From: Rhodocyclales bacterium
Lineage (GTDB): Bacteria > Pseudomonadota > Gammaproteobacteria > Burkholderiales > Rhodocyclaceae
Direction of reading: 5' to 3'
Assembly: GCA_003105015.1 (NCBI GenBank)
Contig: PQAF01000009.1
Coordinates: 1 to 41,175, forward strand
DNA length: 41,175 bases
Positions 1-9,754 of the stretch are shown here, piece after piece. A program made the translations under genes and the position numbers. Below the pieces are notes generated by a model. That model had not been told where the DNA came from and did not search any database. It was given only the letters and a program-made list of their open reading frames with translations. Every line of letters starts with the position of its first letter. Position 1 is the stretch's first letter.

Positions 1-3000
1 GTTTCAATCCTCGCCCCCCGAATTCGGGGGGCGCATCCACCATGGCGGGCGTAGCGGCCGTAGCCGCACAGAGTTTCAATCCTCGCCCCCCGAATTCGGG
101 GGGCGCATCGCCGGCCGCGCCTGGCGCACGCGAACGATCTACATGTTTCAATCCTCGCCCCCCGAATTCGGGGGGCGCATCCTGGAAGCGAAAGCCGAAG
201 GCGCGCCGACGCATGTTTCAATCCTCGCCCCCCGAATTCGGGGGGCGCATCGCCCACTGGCTCCGTCCCAGGCGTAACCCTTCATGTTTCAATCCTCGCC
301 CCCCGAATTCGGGGGGCGCATCAGCTGGCGGGCGTGGTCCACACGGCTTCCACGGGGTTTCAATCCTCGCCCCCCGAATTCGGGGGGCGCATCTCGCCGG
401 TTCCACCGCCAGCCTCTGCGGCCGGATGTTTCAATCCTCGCCCCCCGAATTCGGGGGGCGCATCCTGCGCCAGTCGGGCCACTTGCGCGATTCGTTCTTG
501 TTTCAATCCTCGCCCCCCGAATTCGGGGGGCGCATCTCTGCGAGGCTTCGTAGATGTCGCGCACCAGCTCGTTTCAATCCTCGCCCCCCGAATTCGGGGG
601 GCGCATCGCCGCTCCTCGCGCCGAAGGACGCGGTTGGCGTCGTTTCAATCCTCGCCCCCCGAATTCGGGGGGCGCATCTCGATGCCGCGATCGCCGCACT
701 CGCAGTTACGATGTTTCAATCCTCGCCCCCCGAATTCGGGGGGCGCATCCCGCCGCCTGGTCCTCGACGCTGACGCCGATCCAGTTTCAATCCTCGCCCC
801 CCGAATTCGGGGGGCGCATCTTGATGAAGCGCAGCTTGTGGCCGGGCGGCACGGGTTTCAATCCTCGCCCCCCGAATTCGGGGGGCGCATCTTACCGCTG
901 CATGTTCCAGGGGAGGGAAGGGCGATGTTTCAATCCTCGCCCCCCGAATTCGGGGGGCGCATCAAGCGCGCGCCGAACTTCTCTCGCACCGCCTGGAAGT
1001 TTCAATCCTCGCCCCCCGAATTCGGGGGGCGCATCCCGGCGACGCCGGCCCGATCGGCTTCTCCGAGAAGTTTCAATCCTCGCCCCCCGAATTCGGGGGG
1101 CGCATCATGAAGAAGGGCGACATCATCGTCGCGCATTCGGTTTCAATCCTCGCCCCCCGAATTCGGGGGGCGCATCCGGAGCGAAGCTGGCGGCGGCGCT
1201 GCAGGGGTCTGTTTCAATCCTCGCCCCCCGAATTCGGGGGGCGCATCCTTCTCGGACTGGCGGCAGCTCCCGGTTACCACCGTTTCAATCCTCGCCCCCC
1301 GAATTCGGGGGGCGCATCCCGAGGCTGCCCGCGCCATCGCCGCCGCCGCGCCGGTTTCAATCCTCGCCCCCCGAATTCGGGGGGCGCATCGCTCGGCGTG
1401 CCAGTGGTCGATGTCGAGCGTGGAGTTTCAATCCTCGCCCCCCGAATTCGGGGGGCGCATCGCGTTGGGGGCGATGGATTTCTCCTTGCCACCCTTGTTT
1501 CAATCCTCGCCCCCCGAATTCGGGGGGCGCATCGAGGCGGCCAGTAAGTGTAGATCTGGCCGATCTGGTTTCAATCCTCGCCCCCCGAATTCGGGGGGCG
1601 CATCTTTCTCCATGGCGCTCGCCGTTCCAGGTCTGGCAGGTTTCAATCCTCGCCCCCCGAATTCGGGGGGCGCATCTCGTAGGGCATATGAATCGTGGTT
1701 TCCTCTATGAGTTTCAATCCTCGCCCCCCGAATTCGGGGGGCGCATCGATGGCGCCGCCAGCCGCGATCAATACGAGGAATGTTTCAATCCTCGCCCCCC
1801 GAATTCGGGGGGCGCATCCGGAGCGCACCGCCACCGAGTACGGCGACAAGGTGGTTTCAATCCTCGCCCCCCGAATTCGGGGGGCGCATCCTGGGCAAGC
1901 TGGTCGAGAACGTGGAGGCTGTTCTGGTTTCAATCCTCGCCCCCCGAATTCGGGGGGCGCATCGCGCATTTCGGTCCTCATCAGAGGAGAGTGGCATGTT
2001 TCAATCCTCGCCCCCCGAATTCGGGGGGCGCATCGCGATGGCGCCGCGCCCGGCGCCAGCAACGACCAGTTTCAATCCTCGCCCCCCGAATTCGGGGGGC
2101 GCATCCGCGATGCCAAGGCGCTTGGCAAAGTCTTCCGTAGTTTCAATCCTCGCCCCCCGAATTCGGGGGGCGCATCAGGCCATGGGCGAGGCGGCGGTGC
2201 TGACCGTGGATGTTTCAATCCTCGCCCCCCGAATTCGGGGGGCGCATCTCGCCTTCCAAGTGCGCGGCGTCCGCTGCCGCGAGTTTCAATCCTCGCCCCC
2301 CGAATTCGGGGGGCGCATCCCGGCACGCCGTTGGCGCAATGCGTCTTGTAGGAGTTTCAATCCTCGCCCCCCGAATTCGGGGGGCGCATCTTCTCCATGG
2401 CGCTCGCCGTTCCAGGTCTGGCAGGTTTCAATCCTCGCCCCCCGAATTCGGGGGGCGCATCCGGCCGACATCGGCGTCCTGCTGCGCGAGATTCAGGTTT
2501 CAATCCTCGCCCCCCGAATTCGGGGGGCGCATCCAGACAGCAAAGACTGACCGCCTGGCCTGGCGATGTTTCAATCCTCGCCCCCCGAATTCGGGGGGCG
2601 CATCCAGCTCGCGCACAAGCGACAGCAGCTTGTCCTTGGTTTCAATCCTCGCCCCCCGAATTCGGGGGGCGCATCGCGCGTACACCTGTCGTTCCCACCG
2701 ATCCTTGCAGTTTCAATCCTCGCCCCCCGAATTCGGGGGGCGCATCCCGGCCGGGCATGTCCAGCACGTCCAGGCGGTCGAGGTTTCAATCCTCGCCCCC
2801 CGAATTCGGGGGGCGCATCGCCGAGGTGGCGTAGTAGCGGGCGAGCGCAGAGAGTTTCAATCCTCGCCCCCCGAATTCGGGGGGCGCATCCCGGCGGCGC
2901 CGTCACCTGCGAGGAACTTCGCCCTGTTTCAATCCTCGCCCCCCGAATTCGGGGGGCGCATCTCTTCGGTCGCCACTTCCTGCCGCATGACGTTGAGTTT

Positions 3001-3532
3001 CAATCCTCGCCCCCCGAATTCGGGGGGCGCATCCAGTGCCGCATCGCCGCCGAGGTTCTGAACATGGGTTTCAATCCTCGCCCCCCGAATTCGGGGGGCG
3101 CATCGGACGACCTGATCGACAAGGACAAGCTTGTGGGTGTTTCAATCCTCGCCCCCCGAATTCGGGGGGCGCATCCTATGCGGATGCCAGCTTTTCCGAT
3201 CTGATTCAGGTTTCAATCCTCGCCCCCCGAATTCGGGGGGCGCATCTCAGGCATCGCTTTGTTGCGGCCGCTGTAACCGCGTTTCAATCCTCGCCCCCCG
3301 AATTCGGGGGGCGCATCGCGGCGCAGCGCCTCCATGGTGTAGTCGTAGAAGTGTTTCAATCCTCGCCCCCCGAATTCGGGGGGCGCATCACGCGATGGCG
3401 CGCACTGGCACTGCGGCTGCGGCGTTTCAATCCTCGCCCCCCGAATTCGGGGGGCGCATCCCGGGGGCGGCTTGCTATCCGCTGCCGACGACGACGTTTC
3501 AATCCTCGCCCCCCGAATTCGGGGGGCGCATC
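1..3532 (-). CRISPR. Type I-C CRISPR array, 50 repeats and 49 spacers visible
   Basis: Fifty copies of a 37-bp repeat start at 1, 73, 145, 215 and so on to 3496, with spacers of 33-36 bp (period 70-73). All copies I read are identical. Read on the minus strand the repeat ends in GGATTGAAAC, the usual 3' end of I-C repeats, so crRNA transcription runs from the leader at 3533 leftwards. Each repeat holds a perfect 22-bp palindrome (positions 12-33 of the plus-strand repeat) with GAATTC at its centre, which would form the hairpin recognised by Cas5c. There is no degenerate terminal repeat and position 1 is the first base of a repeat, so the array probably continues outside the window. Two spacers (1605-1639 and 2391-2424) are the same sequence. 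Confidence 0.99.
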
Positions 3533-3721
3533 CGTTCGCGCGTAACAGGCGGACTTCGCGGAACTTTCGGCCCGCTTTGCGCGAACCAACGCTCGAACTA
3601 TTTCCCGCGACCCCATCGATTCCCCGATCAGCTTTCGCCGGCCTGAATAATCAAGTCCTTACTCCAAGCGCGAACCTCTAGCACAAATCGCCATCGCTTC
3701 ATGTCCGCGCCAAGCAACACA
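3533..3721 (-). promoter_or_regulatory. CRISPR leader
   Basis: A non-coding stretch of 189 bp lies between the cas2 stop codon and the first repeat. It is on the expected side for a type I-C locus, where the leader follows cas2 and drives the array in the same direction. I see no convincing -35/-10 pair, so the exact start of the pre-crRNA is not assigned. New spacers should enter at the 3532/3533 junction. Confidence 0.8.
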
Positions 3722-4012
3722 CTACACCACGAGCGGCCCTTCAAAGTCCGTCGCCCGAAAAATTCCATGCTGTCGCACCTCGCAGCCGCGCGTATCCGGC
3801 ATCCGGTAGAGACGAAGGTTGTCTTCCTCAAGGTTGATCTCCGCCAGAAGGCGCCGCTCCAGTTCTTCCATCTTGGCCAAGTCGATCTGGCACTCGAATA
3901 CCGATTTCTGCACGCGCTGACCGACACCCTCGCATGCGCGTGCCACACGCCGCAAGCGACGGCGACCCGCGCGGGTTTCGGTATTGACGTCATAGCAAAC
4001 AATGACCAGCAT
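3722..4012 (-). CDS. cas2: CRISPR-associated endonuclease Cas2
   Basis: This 96-residue protein has the normal Cas2 size. It opens with a beta strand ending in CYDV (Asp8), the conserved acidic residue of the ferredoxin-like fold. It also has the family's QKSVFEC segment, where Cas2 proteins carry the second beta strand. Cas2 dimers bridge two Cas1 dimers to form the spacer integrase; the role is structural in the systems studied. It is the last gene of the cas operon, three bases after cas1, and is followed directly by the leader. Family assignment is secure from sequence and context. Confidence 0.97.
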   Translation of the reverse strand: MLVIVCYDVNTETRAGRRRLRRVARACEGVGQRVQKSVFECQIDLAKMEELERRLLAEINLEEDNLRLYRMPDTRGCEVRQHGIFRATDFEGPLVV

Positions 4013-4015
4013 GGA

Positions 4016-5047
4016 TCACCTCAACAAAAAGGGAAGATACTCATCCATGTCGCCGCGCAACGTGCGGGCGAGCAGGCGCGCCTGCAGCTGCGGCAGCAAG
4101 CCAAGCGCAACTGGCTCCTCCAGCAGCGGATGTGAAATCTCTTCCTGCTTTCTCTCTTGCCAAGCCACCACGACGGCTTTTCGCCCCTGCTCGGCCAGCG
4201 TGACGCCGCCGCCTTCATGCAGCATGAAATCGTCCCCACGCACTTGACCGCGATTGACGAGGGTCAGGGCAAGACGGTCGGCCTGGTGGCGGAATTCTTC
4301 CATCAAGTCCAGCGCCAGCGCAGCCCGCCCCGGCCGCAATGCATGCAGGAAGCCCAGTTGCGGGTCCATTCCTACCGACTCCACGGCCGAGCGGCAATCG
4401 TTCATCAGCATGGAATAGAGAAATGACAGCAGCGCATTCATCCGATCCCGGGGCGGACGGCGGGTGCGTCCATCGAGAGCAAAATCCTCCCGCGCGTCAG
4501 CACGCACGAGTTTATTGAAGCACCCGAAATATTGCCGGGCCGCCTCGCCCTCGATGCCGCGAACCGTGTCCAAATCCGCTGCGCCCGGCAACGCACGTAA
4601 TGAAGCCGCGAGATCGTCCGCACCCCGCGACAAGGTCGCCACATCCGATTCGATTTTCGTTTCCCGGGCTCCACGCAACAACACCTGCCGGCTGTTGCGC
4701 AACTTGCCTGCAACGCAGGCTCGCGCCACATTCAGGGCAAACGCACCATCTTCTGCCTTCTCATGCTGGGCACAACGCAGCAAAATGTTGCCCGACACCG
4801 GCCCCTCAAGCCGCGCCTTGAAACGACCGTTGCCATCCAGAAACACCAGGCTCTGACCCTGATCCGCCAACCGGTGCATCAGCGCCGGCGAAACCAGCAC
4901 ATTTCCGAAAACGACGACCCCGCCAAGATGGTGCAGCGGCACCCGCAGCTTCGTCTCCCGCTCCACGTCGATGCGCACCGTGTCGTTGTCCAAATGCAGG
5001 TAGGCATGCGGTGTGGTGACATACAGGGTGTTGAGCAGCGTGCGCAT
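4016..5047 (-). CDS. cas1: CRISPR-associated endonuclease/integrase Cas1 (I-C)
   Basis: The 343-residue protein is the integrase that inserts new spacers at the leader-repeat junction. An N-terminal beta domain (about 1-90) is followed by the alpha-helical catalytic domain. The metal-binding residues are visible: Glu166 in GIEGEAARQYF, His235 in FLHALRPGR and Glu250 in DLMEEFR. It starts two bases after the cas4 stop and is followed three bases later by cas2, so the three adaptation genes are translated as a tight unit. Nothing looks damaged, and the 50 identical repeats fit a module that has been active recently (inference). Confidence 0.98.
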   Translation of the reverse strand: MRTLLNTLYVTTPHAYLHLDNDTVRIDVERETKLRVPLHHLGGVVVFGNVLVSPALMHRLADQGQSLVFLDGNGRFKARLEGPVSGNILLRCAQHEKAEDGAFALNVARACVAGKLRNSRQVLLRGARETKIESDVATLSRGADDLAASLRALPGAADLDTVRGIEGEAARQYFGCFNKLVRADAREDFALDGRTRRPPRDRMNALLSFLYSMLMNDCRSAVESVGMDPQLGFLHALRPGRAALALDLMEEFRHQADRLALTLVNRGQVRGDDFMLHEGGGVTLAEQGRKAVVVAWQERKQEEISHPLLEEPVALGLLPQLQARLLARTLRGDMDEYLPFLLR

Positions 5048-5049
5048 GA

Positions 5050-5712
5050 TCAGGCTCCCTCCCCGTTGGGTTCGAACAGGTTTTTTGCGAGCCGGCCCCG
5101 GCGTTCCCGCTCAGCCAATAGCGCAGGCTGGCAAATCTCGACCAGCGAACACTCTCGGCAGCGCTTGTCGCTCAGAGGCGGCGGTAAAGTCAGTCCCCGC
5201 AGGGCGGCGCGCACCTCGGCGACACAGGTCTCGACCGCCTGGCGCAATTCAGCCGTGATCACCACCTCTCTCCGCCGCCGGGAACTGGCGTGGTAGATGG
5301 CGCCGCGAGGCACCGGCTTGCCAGTCATTTCCTCCAGGCACATTGCCTGGGCGGCAAGCTGGATGTCGTCGTTCATCCACTTCTTGCGTGCGCCATGCTT
5401 GTATTCCACAGGATAGGGTGTCCCGTCGGGAAGAAACTCGACCACATCGCACTTTCCTACAAGGCCGAGTCGGTCGGACCAGACCGGCAGCGCGGACTCC
5501 ACCCGGCGCCCCGCCTGGTTTTCCTGACGGAAATCGTCCGTCCGCTTGTGTTCCGCCGTGCCACGCGCCGTATGAATGTTGTCGGTAAATTCCCCTTCCA
5601 TGTGTATCAGGCAGCAGCGGCGCGGACAATACGACCACTGGTTCAGCGCAGAAAGCGGAATCGGGTCTGTATCGTTGGGCGTTGGGCTGCTAATATTCAT
5701 AGTGTTCAGCAT
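5050..5712 (-). CDS. cas4: CRISPR-associated exonuclease Cas4
   Basis: Cas4 trims pre-spacers and enforces PAM choice and orientation together with Cas1-Cas2 in type I-C systems. The 220-residue protein has four cysteines for a [4Fe-4S] cluster (Cys29, Cys185, Cys188 and Cys194, the last three in CRECSLVEIC). It also has RecB-type nuclease residues: Asp89 in GKCDVVEF and Glu103/Lys105 in PVEYK. Residue 5 is a second possible ATG start (5700); neither start has a strong ribosome binding site, so the first four residues are uncertain. The gene begins only 19 bases from the oppositely directed antitoxin gene, so any local promoter would overlap that of the toxin-antitoxin module. Confidence 0.95.
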   Translation of the reverse strand: MLNTMNISSPTPNDTDPIPLSALNQWSYCPRRCCLIHMEGEFTDNIHTARGTAEHKRTDDFRQENQAGRRVESALPVWSDRLGLVGKCDVVEFLPDGTPYPVEYKHGARKKWMNDDIQLAAQAMCLEEMTGKPVPRGAIYHASSRRRREVVITAELRQAVETCVAEVRAALRGLTLPPPLSDKRCRECSLVEICQPALLAERERRGRLAKNLFEPNGEGA

Positions 5713-5731
5713 CCCTGACGGAGGTTCTCAA

Positions 5732-5983
5732 ATGGCCGCCATCCTGAAAGACATCGAAGCCCAAGCCCTGGAGTTGTCGCCCAAGGAGCGCGGCAGCCTG
5801 ATACATCGCCTGATCCTCAGCCTCGAAGGCCCGGCCGAGGAGACGCCCGAAGAAATCGCCAAGGCCTGGGACACAGAAATAGCACGGCGCGTCGCGGATC
5901 TGGAAGCGGGGCGCACCCAGTGCATTCCGGCCGATGAGGTATTCGCCGAAATCGACGCCATCATCCACGAATACGACAAGTGA
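5732..5983 (+). CDS. Addiction-module antitoxin, stabil_TDE1/PF09720-like
   Basis: An 83-residue acidic protein begins at ATG 5732, seven bases after a clear GGAGG (5720-5724). This start removes a long unlikely N-terminal extension. The core, LSPKERGSLIHRLILSLEG followed by WDTEIARRVADLEAG and a C-terminal pattern ending in an acidic helix, matches the short 'addiction module' antitoxins that pair with RelE/ParE toxins. Its TGA overlaps the GTG start of the toxin gene, giving translational coupling. The antitoxin should bind and neutralise the toxin, and members of such modules often repress their own promoter. The pair lies on the opposite strand inside the cas operon, between cas7c and cas4. 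Confidence 0.88.
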   Translation: MAAILKDIEAQALELSPKERGSLIHRLILSLEGPAEETPEEIAKAWDTEIARRVADLEAGRTQCIPADEVFAEIDAIIHEYDK

Positions 5984-6273
5984 AGTTCCGCTTCGCGCAA
6001 GAGGCCAGGAGCGAGTTCGCCAAAGCAACACGCTGGTATGCCAGGGAGGCCGGAGCCGGCCAGGCAAAGGCATTCCGCAACGAGATTCTGCGGGTCATCC
6101 GCCTCCTTATCGAGCACCCCGATTTAGGCACGCTCACCATGTCTTCCTGCCGGCGCATGACGGCGCACCGATTTCCCTACGACCTTGTCTATCGCCACGA
6201 CAAGGGCACGATAACCATCGTTGCCGTTGCCCACCAGAGCCGCCGTCCGGAGTATTGGTCCGGACGACAGTAG
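5980..6273 (+). CDS. ParE/RelE-superfamily toxin
   Basis: The 97-residue protein starts at a GTG whose bases overlap the antitoxin stop (GTGA at 5980-5983). It has the ParE/RelE pattern: EARSEFAKATRWYAREAG in the first helix, then RMTAHRFPYDLVYR and a final strand VAVAHQSRRPEYWSGR. The arginine-rich FPY..VYR and H..R.P.YW segments are typical of ParE-like members. These toxins act on gyrase (ParE) or ribosome-bound mRNA (RelE); sequence alone does not decide which. The gene ends 20 bases from the convergent cas7c stop, so the module is packed tightly into the cas operon. Confidence 0.9.
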   Translation: MKFRFAQEARSEFAKATRWYAREAGAGQAKAFRNEILRVIRLLIEHPDLGTLTMSSCRRMTAHRFPYDLVYRHDKGTITIVAVAHQSRRPEYWSGRQ

Positions 6274-6292
6274 ACCCGAGACGCTTCTTCGG

Positions 6293-7270
6293 TCAAACGC
6301 CATAGGTCATCAACTCGACGCCCCTCGGCATTCTCTCGGCGTGCAGCGTCACCGCATAGTCGGAGAATGACCGCGGCGATCCCACAAGCCCTTCCTTCTT
6401 GCGGATATCGATGATCGACTCCGGCACCTCGCGCCTGTCCGTGGAGAAATCCAGCAGGCGGTGCGCCGGCGCGCAGCCCAGTTTCGCCTGCTGCTTGCGC
6501 TGTTCCTCGTTGCTGTCCGTGCCGACGTGCTTGAAGACGTAGAGGCCGCGGCAGGACATCACGCCCTTGCTGGCGGAGCGATCCTGCTCGTACATGCTGC
6601 ACAGCGCCTGCCAAAGCAGGGCAAGGTCGTCATCGCTGAAGCCGGTACCCTCGGCGAGGTTGGCGGAGACGAAACCTTTCATGGCGTACAGGCCATAGGG
6701 AATGAGCTGCTTGCGGCCCATGGTGCGCAGCTTGTCTTCCTCCTGCTCATCCTCCCACTTCTGCATGTCGGCCGAATTCTTTGCGCCCTTCACGTCCTCG
6801 GCGACCGCCATACGGGTAATGGAAATATCCAGGGGCAGCACCGGGTCGATGGAACGTGCGAACGAGAACTGCACAGGGCCGCGCACCTGGCCGGCATTGG
6901 CGCCGGTGCTCATCACTGCCCCGAAGGTGCGCACGTCGTAGAAATTAGCGCACAGCCATTCGCGCGCCCGCTTCACTTTTTCTTTCGTGGCTTTCTCGGG
7001 AATGCTGCCGTTGGCCTTCTCGTGCGCCAGCGCAATCGGGCGGTTCATGTTGGTGGCGTGCTCGACGAAAATGGCATGCGGAGTCGCATTGCCTTTCAAC
7101 ACCTGGATGAAATTGCGCACTCGGCGCTTGCCGGCCACGTCGGACACCAGACCGTGCATGTCCTCGGGGTCGATCCGCGGCGCGTTTCCGGCATCCGGGT
7201 CGCCGTTCGGATTGCCGTTCTCGCAGTCGAACAGGAAGAGGAATTCATAACGATTGGCGATAATGCTCAT
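6293..7270 (-). CDS. cas7c: Type I-C Cascade backbone subunit Cas7c (Csd2)
   Basis: The 325-residue protein is the repeated backbone subunit that coats the crRNA spacer in the I-C Cascade complex. The N-terminus shows the Csd2 hallmark [20 protein letters not shown], followed by the RRVRNF segment of the RRM-like core. It starts four bases after the cas8c stop, in the usual I-C order cas3-cas5-cas8-cas7. Downstream, where cas4 would normally follow at once, a toxin-antitoxin module on the other strand intervenes. Length and motifs appear intact. Confidence 0.97.
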   Translation of the reverse strand: MSIIANRYEFLFLFDCENGNPNGDPDAGNAPRIDPEDMHGLVSDVAGKRRVRNFIQVLKGNATPHAIFVEHATNMNRPIALAHEKANGSIPEKATKEKVKRAREWLCANFYDVRTFGAVMSTGANAGQVRGPVQFSFARSIDPVLPLDISITRMAVAEDVKGAKNSADMQKWEDEQEEDKLRTMGRKQLIPYGLYAMKGFVSANLAEGTGFSDDDLALLWQALCSMYEQDRSASKGVMSCRGLYVFKHVGTDSNEEQRKQQAKLGCAPAHRLLDFSTDRREVPESIIDIRKKEGLVGSPRSFSDYAVTLHAERMPRGVELMTYGV

Positions 7271-7274
7271 GGTT

Positions 7275-7667
7275 TCATTCTCCTTTTTCGGATTGGTCGG
7301 ATGCGTTGTTCTGCTTGCCGGCGTTCAAGGCGGCAAGCTGCTGGTAATAGCCCAAGGCGAAGAGACTCTGCTCTTCGAGCGTGAGCGTGCGCGGTGCACG
7401 GTCGCCGATGCGACTCATGATTCCGGCGAGCTGGTTCTCGTACCACCAGGCCAACCCGCCATCGAGCTTGGCCAGGTGATTCTTGGCGTTCGCCGCCAGC
7501 CGGCCGAGAATCAGGCCGGGGGTCTGCGCCGCGGCCGTGTAGTAACGCTGCACGACGCCAGCCCCGACATCGCCGAGAGCGGCGCGCTGCAAGCGGGCGA
7601 ACAGGGCCAGCGCCCGGCCACAGTGGTAGGCGGAATCTGGATGATCGGGATTCATGTAGGGCTGCAT
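7275..7667 (-). CDS. cas11c: Candidate Cas11c small subunit from an internal start in cas8c
   Basis: Inside cas8c, in the same frame, an ATG at 7667 is preceded by AAAGGAG with eight bases between, a stronger ribosome binding site than most genes here have. The product would be 130 residues, about 14 kDa, starting [11 protein letters not shown] and ending with the Cas8c C-terminus. In studied type I-C systems the small subunit Cas11c is translated from an internal start in the 3' part of cas8c and two copies join Cascade. The match of site, length and frame is seen here; expression of the short form is inferred. Confidence 0.72.
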   Translation of the reverse strand: MQPYMNPDHPDSAYHCGRALALFARLQRAALGDVGAGVVQRYYTAAAQTPGLILGRLAANAKNHLAKLDGGLAWWYENQLAGIMSRIGDRAPRTLTLEEQSLFALGYYQQLAALNAGKQNNASDQSEKGE

Positions 7668-9005
7668 GTCTTGGTCTCCTTTGTTTCGGATGAGATAAGC
7701 CTTCATCAGGGCCATGCGTGCGTGGTTTGCAGACTGGTCCTGAATGACGTCGATACGCGCTCTGGCGACGGCCTGCGCCAATGAGGCGGAGGGAATCGGG
7801 CCGCCGGTCACGGCAGCGCGCCAAAGCTGTTGCAGCCATGGGCTGGGCAGGTCCTTCAGTTCGCGCACCAGTCCGCCCGCCACGGCCAGGAACTTCGGAT
7901 CGGGTGCCAGCCCCCTGCCGTCGCGCGCCACCACCGACAGATCGCGGAACCAACTCTCGGTATGCTGCGCCAGTTCCTCGAAGCTGCCTTGCATCACCTC
8001 GCGCACCATCACCCGCCCTGCCGCGCCGGAGAGCATGAGGGCGACAAAACGATTTCCGGTAAGTTCTACACGCTGGCCATTCCTGATGGCCGTAAGCAGG
8101 GCATGGGCGCGCCGTTCCGCGGCGCCAGCGGTTTGCTCCGGCGGTTCGCTGAACCAGGCCATGACTTCGTCGTCCACCGGAATTTCTGCCTCCCCGGAAA
8201 ACCACCAGACCGCCAGCAGATTTCCCAGCTTTACTTTGCGCTTAGGCTCCGAAATGAACTGGTTCAGGGTTTCCGTGTAAGCCGTGGCGGTCGCTTCCGA
8301 CATGGCGGCATTCGCCGCCTGTTCGAGTCCATAGGATTGGAAGGCGGCCTTGTCGAATCCGGCAAGCACGTCACCCGTGCCCAGCCCGCCGACACCGGCC
8401 AGTCCCCTGATCTTCGGCTGTGTGGGCATCGGCTCGACGATCTCGCCGGTCACGATGCAGCGCATGCGGTGTGATGCGCCGGTCTGGGGCGCACGCAGGG
8501 ACTGTCTGAACTGGCGCCACCACGGGCGCCACTCGTCGCGCTCCAGAGGGTTGACGCCTTCCACGATAACGACGGCGGAATCTGTGGATTTCGCTTTGGC
8601 CTTCGCAAGCCCTGCGGTTATTTCGGCCAAGGCGTGCGGGTCGCCTAGCAAGCGGTCGGCAACCTCCAGATAGGGCGCGTCACGCGACGCCTGCCGCAGC
8701 AATTCGCAGAACCATGCGTGCTTGGCTAAATGCTTGCTGCGCTCTTTCTCGTCCGCATCGTCATCAAGGTAGAGGGCTACGGTAGCCAGGGACTCGGCGA
8801 GGAAGTGCGCGCGCGGCTCGGGCCCGCCTATCAATTCCGAAAAAGAGAAATGCGGGCACCAGTCGAAAAATCGCCCCTTTCCTTCACCCAAAGCGATAAC
8901 ACCCGTATAACGCCCTTCCGCTGTACAGGTGATGGCCCATCTGATGGTTTTTCGGGTAAAGCCGGACTCACTTTGGCCGGCCTTCTTCAGAAGGAGATCA
9001 AGCAT
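7275..9005 (-). CDS. cas8c: Type I-C Cascade large subunit Cas8c (Csd1)
   Basis: A 576-residue large subunit that recognises the PAM and helps open the target duplex. The ATG at 9005 is chosen because GGGGAGGAA lies just upstream and the next residues, [10 protein letters not shown], fit the family start. The ATG overlaps the cas5c stop by eight bases. The length fits Csd1 (about 570-600). Recognisable family segments include the N-terminal stretch with TIRWAI and [12 protein letters not shown] and the C-terminal helical part ending in [10 protein letters not shown]. The C-terminal 130 residues can also be made separately (see the internal start at 7667). Confidence 0.96.
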   Translation of the reverse strand: MLDLLLKKAGQSESGFTRKTIRWAITCTAEGRYTGVIALGEGKGRFFDWCPHFSFSELIGGPEPRAHFLAESLATVALYLDDDADEKERSKHLAKHAWFCELLRQASRDAPYLEVADRLLGDPHALAEITAGLAKAKAKSTDSAVVIVEGVNPLERDEWRPWWRQFRQSLRAPQTGASHRMRCIVTGEIVEPMPTQPKIRGLAGVGGLGTGDVLAGFDKAAFQSYGLEQAANAAMSEATATAYTETLNQFISEPKRKVKLGNLLAVWWFSGEAEIPVDDEVMAWFSEPPEQTAGAAERRAHALLTAIRNGQRVELTGNRFVALMLSGAAGRVMVREVMQGSFEELAQHTESWFRDLSVVARDGRGLAPDPKFLAVAGGLVRELKDLPSPWLQQLWRAAVTGGPIPSASLAQAVARARIDVIQDQSANHARMALMKAYLIRNKGDQDMQPYMNPDHPDSAYHCGRALALFARLQRAALGDVGAGVVQRYYTAAAQTPGLILGRLAANAKNHLAKLDGGLAWWYENQLAGIMSRIGDRAPRTLTLEEQSLFALGYYQQLAALNAGKQNNASDQSEKGE

Positions 9006-9741
9006 GGAATTCCTCCCCGCAAGCCTTCCTGACCGCTTCGTCGCCATATGCCGGCACAGGCAGGGTGCCGTTCATGATCCTGGCGTGAAAAACGCTGATG
9101 GCCGGTCTGGCATATTCATCGTTCTCCGTGCCCAGATCGAACACGTCGTAGAGCATGTAGCCCAGATCGAGATCGAGCGCGATCGGCGGCGGACAACCGT
9201 CCGCTTCTTCGCGCAACATGAACCAGGCAGGGAACTCGCGGCATCCCAGAAAAGGCTGGTAATGACATTTGCCGTCGCTTGCACGTCGAATGAATTGCGC
9301 ATCCAGCGCATTCATGTCGGCCTGTGCGCCGCGCGCGCACATATGCGCGTGAAGCAGGTAGCGCACGTTTTTCAGCGCCATGGTCTGGCGCTGGGTGCGG
9401 CCTTTCTGATCGGTGCCGAGATCCTCCTTGCTGCCGTCGGCCCAGATCGGCTCGACCGATTCCCGGCCGCTGACCCAAGCATCGAGGGTACGAATGGGGG
9501 GCACCTTGTCCTTCACCTCATTGCGGCGCAAGGCGAGATATTTCGGCGAGCTCAGGATATCCACCCGTTCGACCTGCCAATAGAAGCCGTAGGATTTTTT
9601 CCAGTAGATGGCGTCGAATATCCCGCGTGCGGCGGAGGGCGTAATGACGGGGTAGCTGTAGCGCTCCACCTTCATCTCGGGCCGAGTGAAGCAAGCGAGT
9701 TCCCCCCACACTTCCAGGCAGTGCGTCTTGCCGCGTGGCAT
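8998..9741 (-). CDS. cas5c: Type I-C Cas5c (Cas5d), crRNA-processing endoribonuclease
   Basis: In type I-C, which lacks Cas6, Cas5c cuts the pre-crRNA at the base of the repeat hairpin and stays on the 5' handle. The ATG at 9741 is chosen because GGAAGGAGG precedes it and the sequence then begins with the Cas5 strand THCLEVWGELACFTRPE. The protein has 247 residues. The ITPSAARGIFDAIYWK segment is the Cas5 signature, and ALKNVRYLLHAHM holds Lys and His residues in the region where catalytic residues of Cas5d lie; I have not aligned them. The gene starts 13 bases after cas3 and overlaps cas8c by eight bases. Confidence 0.96.
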   Translation of the reverse strand: MPRGKTHCLEVWGELACFTRPEMKVERYSYPVITPSAARGIFDAIYWKKSYGFYWQVERVDILSSPKYLALRRNEVKDKVPPIRTLDAWVSGRESVEPIWADGSKEDLGTDQKGRTQRQTMALKNVRYLLHAHMCARGAQADMNALDAQFIRRASDGKCHYQPFLGCREFPAWFMLREEADGCPPPIALDLDLGYMLYDVFDLGTENDEYARPAISVFHARIMNGTLPVPAYGDEAVRKACGEEFHA

Positions 9742-9754
9742 GCGAACCTCCTTC

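Noticed and set aside
42..3646. Many long open frames with repeated proline- and glycine-rich peptides across the first 3.6 kb
   Set aside because: They are translations of the CRISPR repeat in several frames; the periodic repeat has no stop codons in some frames. No ribosome sites or family matches.
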